NCBI GenBank assembly: GCA_049297855.1
Contig: JBAQVB010000057.1
Location: forward strand, 1-7,400
Direction of reading: 5' to 3'
DNA length: 7,400 bases
Source: CAXYVX01 sp049297855
Lineage (GTDB): Bacteria; Patescibacteriota; Saccharimonadia; Saccharimonadales; Saccharimonadaceae
In this document: piece after piece, positions 5,132 through 7,400 of the stretch
Position numbering within the stretch: position 1 is the first letter of the stretch
How the letters are laid out: every line of letters begins with the position of its first letter
Program-made: the position numbers and the translations under genes
Notes under the pieces: model-generated
What the model was told of the DNA's origin: nothing
The model's database searches: none
What the model saw: only the letters and a program-made list of their open reading frames with translations

Positions 5132-6505
5132 CTAAACATCGTCTGGCGCGATCTTAGTGATCTTCTCAAAATAAGCGTTCTTACGCGCCATCCAATCTGG
5201 CGATTGTCGCACCAGCTGAGAAGCGTCGGCTTGATCGGCCAATAAAATTTTAGTCGCTTCCTCGGCAAACACGTTATTTTGTGAACCTTTGATCAAGATA
5301 ACCGGCGCTGAATCTTGATCGGAACGAATAATTCTTGACGCATATTCGCCAGCTTCAATCGCACTGGCAAAACTTTTAACGGTACAACCGTTTTTAGCGG
5401 CCGCCAGCCCGAGATAGTTTTTAGCATCGTCACCGATCGTGATTACGACATCCAACCACTCCGGATCGCAAGCCGCGCCAACTGTTTCGTGCTCGGCCTT
5501 GGAAAACGAGCCGAGTTCATTCATCGAACCTAAAATAGCGATACGCTGAGTATATTTACCACCGATTTGACATAGCGTATCGAGCGCCGCCAGCGCGGCC
5601 GAACTCGATGAGTTATAGGTGTCATCCAGCAAAATTGAGTCGTTACGGCCGCGCAAAATGTTCATCCGTCCCGGCACCGGACGGATCTTTGCCACGCCAG
5701 ACGCAATTTCAGATGCAGTCATCCCGAGTTTGGCGCCGACCGCCGCCGCCGCAACAGCCGCCCGCACATTATGTTCGCCAACCAAATGTACGCTCATTTT
5801 TGGTACCTGAGCTTCGCTATTGGTAAAGTCGGGTCGTTCCGCACTTGCTCCACCAAATTCAGGCGCAAAAAAGTGAACATCATAGCCAGTCAATGGGCTA
5901 CCGTCATCCACTTGAAAACGATATTCGCCACCGTTAAGACCATAATCGGTGACGGTATCATTAGCGGTATTGATTAAATCGGCATAATTTGGCGCTACGT
6001 CGTCGTGATTGACTATTAAAGCTTTAGTGAAATTTTGCACCGAAAGCTCCTCGCGCGCCACACCGGCTAAACCATCCGGAAAGTTTTCTAAGTGTTCAGC
6101 TGATACAGATGTAACCACCGCAATATTGGCTCTCAAATATTTGGCGAATTTAAGTAAGTCACCCGGGTGATCCGTGCCGAGTTCTTGCACGATCACGTCC
6201 ACACCCTGACCCATTTCGACACGTGATTTCATAGCCTTGAAAACTTTACGCCAAGTCGAAAGTTTATGAACCAATTCGGCTGGTGGATATTTCACACCCA
6301 ATACGGCTAGTGGCACCGATAGCTCTGAATTGTGGTTTTCCGGTTCCATGCCAACACGAAATTTTTGCGACAATACTGTCGCGATGGCAGTTTTGGTTGT
6401 CGTCTTGCCAACCGCACCAACCACTAAAATTAATTGCGGTTGATATTTTCTAAAATACTTACGAACATATCGCTCAAGTTTTCGACGTACATGCCATTTA
6501 AACAT
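5132..6505 (-). CDS. Mur ligase family protein (MurF-like, lacks domain 1)
   Basis: This 457-residue ATP-dependent Mur ligase has a P-loop GAVGKTTTK (30-38), NHNSELSVPLAVLG (57-70), VQELGTDHPGDL (106-117, family E-x-G), AEHLENF (136-142), GEHNVRAAVAAAAV (243-256), PGRMN (278-282), DDTYNSSSSAALAAL (294-308), ILGSMNELG (324-332, MurF LGDMLELG) and KGSQNNVFAEE (406-416, MurF KGSR...). These place it closest to MurF, which adds D-Ala-D-Ala to UDP-MurNAc-tripeptide. However, only about 29 residues precede the P-loop, a basic stretch (FKWHVRRKLERYVRKYFRK). The roughly 80-100-residue UDP-MurNAc-binding domain 1 of true MurF is missing, and no lysine lies where the carbamylated one is expected (VAREELSV at 149-156). 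It may therefore use another acceptor, or be the lineage's reduced MurF, so no gene symbol is given. The start at 6505 has no Shine-Dalgarno and a -10 box just upstream, so it is probably leaderless. The P-type ATPase gene ends 7 bases upstream. Stop is TAG. Confidence 0.88.
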   Translation of the reverse strand: MFKWHVRRKLERYVRKYFRKYQPQLILVVGAVGKTTTKTAIATVLSQKFRVGMEPENHNSELSVPLAVLGVKYPPAELVHKLSTWRKVFKAMKSRVEMGQGVDVIVQELGTDHPGDLLKFAKYLRANIAVVTSVSAEHLENFPDGLAGVAREELSVQNFTKALIVNHDDVAPNYADLINTANDTVTDYGLNGGEYRFQVDDGSPLTGYDVHFFAPEFGGASAERPDFTNSEAQVPKMSVHLVGEHNVRAAVAAAAVGAKLGMTASEIASGVAKIRPVPGRMNILRGRNDSILLDDTYNSSSSAALAALDTLCQIGGKYTQRIAILGSMNELGSFSKAEHETVGAACDPEWLDVVITIGDDAKNYLGLAAAKNGCTVKSFASAIEAGEYASRIIRSDQDSAPVILIKGSQNNVFAEEATKILLADQADASQLVRQSPDWMARKNAYFEKITKIAPDDV

Positions 6506-6511
6506 AACAAC

Positions 6512-6540
6512 ATTATACCCTATTTTTAGACATTTTTCGA
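6512..6540 (-). promoter_or_regulatory. Promoter for a leaderless Mur ligase mRNA
   Basis: On the minus strand TCGAAA (6540-6535, 4 of 6 matches to TTGACA) is followed after 17 bases by a perfect TATAAT (6517-6512). The ATG begins 7 bases after the -10 box, which is where transcription should start. The box overlaps the ATPase stop (GTA-TAA-T). The absence of any Shine-Dalgarno before the ATG agrees with leaderless translation. Confidence 0.6.
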
Positions 6541-7400
6541 CCGACTAAACTAACCAGCAAAACCAGCCCCACGCCTAAGAATCCCACCGCAAAGGTTGTT
6601 GGCATTAAATGTGGATTAACCTGAAATTTAAACATGTGACGCAGCAGTGGCACAAACAAAACCATCGCGAATCCACCAGTGCTCACGGCGATCAATCCCG
6701 CTTTCCACCAGGCAAACGGTCGCGCAATCGTAATTAAAATCGTCAACAACATGATTACCGTCACGATCGCTACCGATGTTCCGTCGACAATTAACGGCAT
6801 ACCGCTACGATGCACTAACATGTAATCGAGCAACATCACGAGCGCCACCCCAATACCTGTCGGAATCGCAAAACGGAGCAATCGTGATAAGAAACCCGGT
6901 CGATATTTTTGTGAATTTGGAGCCAACGCCAGGAAGAAACCCGGCAGACCAATCGTCACAGCGTCAATCATCGTCATCTGCGACGGTAAATACGGATACG
7001 ACAAACCAATTGCGGTCGTCAAAATCGCCAGCACCAGCACGAAAACGTTTTTCACGATGAACAGACTCGCCACGCGTTCGATGTTACCGATCACGCGTCG
7101 ACCTTCGGCCAAAACGTCCGGCAGATGCGCAAAATCATTATCGAGCAGCACGATTTCCGCCACTGATTTTGTGGCCGCCGAACCGCTTTGCATGGCGATG
7201 CCGAGATCGGCTTTTTTCAGCGCCAATGCATCGTTGACGCCATCGCCCGTCATAGCCACGACACAACCTTGTTTCTGTAGAGCCTCAGCAATTTGACGCT
7301 TCTGCTCCGGCTGAACGCGCCCAAACACGTTATGTTGTGTAACGATTTTAGCAAACTCTCGCTGACCAGCTGGCGTTTTAGGATTCGGTAAATTCTGCGC
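6513..7400 (-). CDS. P-type cation-transporting ATPase, CtpE-like, 5' end outside window
   Basis: The frame is open without interruption to the window edge: upstream of the GTG at 7328 it reads ...REFAKIVTQHN in frame, so that GTG is internal. The 295 visible residues are the C-terminal part. The P-domain hinge MTGDGVNDALALKKADLGIA (residues 50-69 of the fragment) marks a P-type ATPase, and VFGRVQPEQKRQI precedes it. About six hydrophobic helices follow, corresponding to M5-M10: VASLFIVKNVFVLVLAIL, DAVTIGLPGFFLALAP, FAIPTGIGVALVMLLDY, VAIVTVIMLLTILITI, AGLIAVSTGGFAMVLFVPLL and FAVGFLGVGLVLLVSLVG. The TIGLPGFFLALAPN segment reminds me of mycobacterial CtpE, reported as a Ca2+ uptake ATPase. 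That assignment is from memory of the family, and the ion is inferred. The phosphorylated DKTGT motif lies outside the window. It is followed 7 bases on by the Mur ligase gene. Stop is TAA. Confidence 0.92.
   Translation of the reverse strand, partial: AQNLPNPKTPAGQREFAKIVTQHNVFGRVQPEQKRQIAEALQKQGCVVAMTGDGVNDALALKKADLGIAMQSGSAATKSVAEIVLLDNDFAHLPDVLAEGRRVIGNIERVASLFIVKNVFVLVLAILTTAIGLSYPYLPSQMTMIDAVTIGLPGFFLALAPNSQKYRPGFLSRLLRFAIPTGIGVALVMLLDYMLVHRSGMPLIVDGTSVAIVTVIMLLTILITIARPFAWWKAGLIAVSTGGFAMVLFVPLLRHMFKFQVNPHLMPTTFAVGFLGVGLVLLVSLVGRKMSKNRV

Noticed and set aside
5608..5977. Open plus-strand frames opposite the Mur ligase
   Set aside because: Composition (Pro, Ala, Arg, Ser runs) and lack of start signals mark them as shadows of the real minus-strand gene.
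7326..7328. GTG as the start of the P-type ATPase
   Set aside because: The frame continues to the window edge with plausible P-domain sequence (REFAKIVTQHN before VFGRVQPEQK), so it is an internal valine.
1..7400. UGA recoding (Gly), as in Gracilibacteria/SR1, because none of the eight visible genes ends in TGA
   Set aside because: All genes read full length with the standard code, with no need to translate TGA. With five TAA and three TAG stops, absence of TGA in so few genes is weak evidence.
1..7400. CRISPR array, insertion sequence, prophage, tRNA or toxin-antitoxin pair
   Set aside because: No spaced direct repeats, transposase or integrase motifs, cloverleaf sequence or small paired genes were seen. 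The intergenic gaps are all under about 110 bases.

Overview
The window looks like a gene-dense piece of a bacterial chromosome from the Candidate Phyla Radiation (Patescibacteria), most likely Candidatus Saccharibacteria (TM7). This placement is by pattern recognition, not by a search. It rests on a type IV pilin N-terminus of the kind I associate with that group (GFTIIEVALVLAIAG), a very short bL32, a Mur ligase with no N-terminal substrate domain, a P-type ATPase that reads like actinobacterial CtpE, and very tight gene packing. The genes translate intact with the standard code, so the UGA-to-Gly recoding of Gracilibacteria/SR1 is not needed. All eight visible stops are TAA or TAG.

Layout. 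Positions 2-511 (+) hold the 3' part of a type IV pilin-like gene whose start lies outside the window. It converges on a minus-strand operon read as rpmF (bL32, 1879-1730), nusB (1681-1235) and a NUDIX hydrolase with a long basic N-terminal extension (1251-517, overlapping nusB by 17 bases). Upstream of rpmF is a compact divergent promoter region (1907-1978). Its other arm drives a plus-strand gene for a secreted or membrane-anchored SH3-like protein (about 1989-2543). That gene converges, with a 2-base gap, on leuS (5041-2546, minus). Further upstream on the minus strand are a Mur ligase family gene (6505-5132) and the 3' part of a P-type cation ATPase gene (7400-6513, cut by the window end).

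How the genes relate. The rpmF-nusB-NUDIX operon joins ribosome assembly and rRNA antitermination with a nucleotide or RNA-cap type hydrolase. leuS has its own extended -10 promoter and a short structured leader. The ATPase and the Mur ligase are 7 bases apart and could be co-transcribed, but the Mur ligase also has a well-placed -10 box overlapping the ATPase stop codon, which predicts a leaderless mRNA. The pilin and the SH3-like protein are the surface-exposed products.

No tRNA, rRNA, CRISPR array, insertion sequence, prophage gene or convincing intrinsic terminator was seen. No stretch longer than about 110 bases lacks a gene. Most of the content is housekeeping. The items most worth a second look are the Mur ligase without domain 1, the SH3-like surface protein, the leaderless-type promoters and the minimal bL32.
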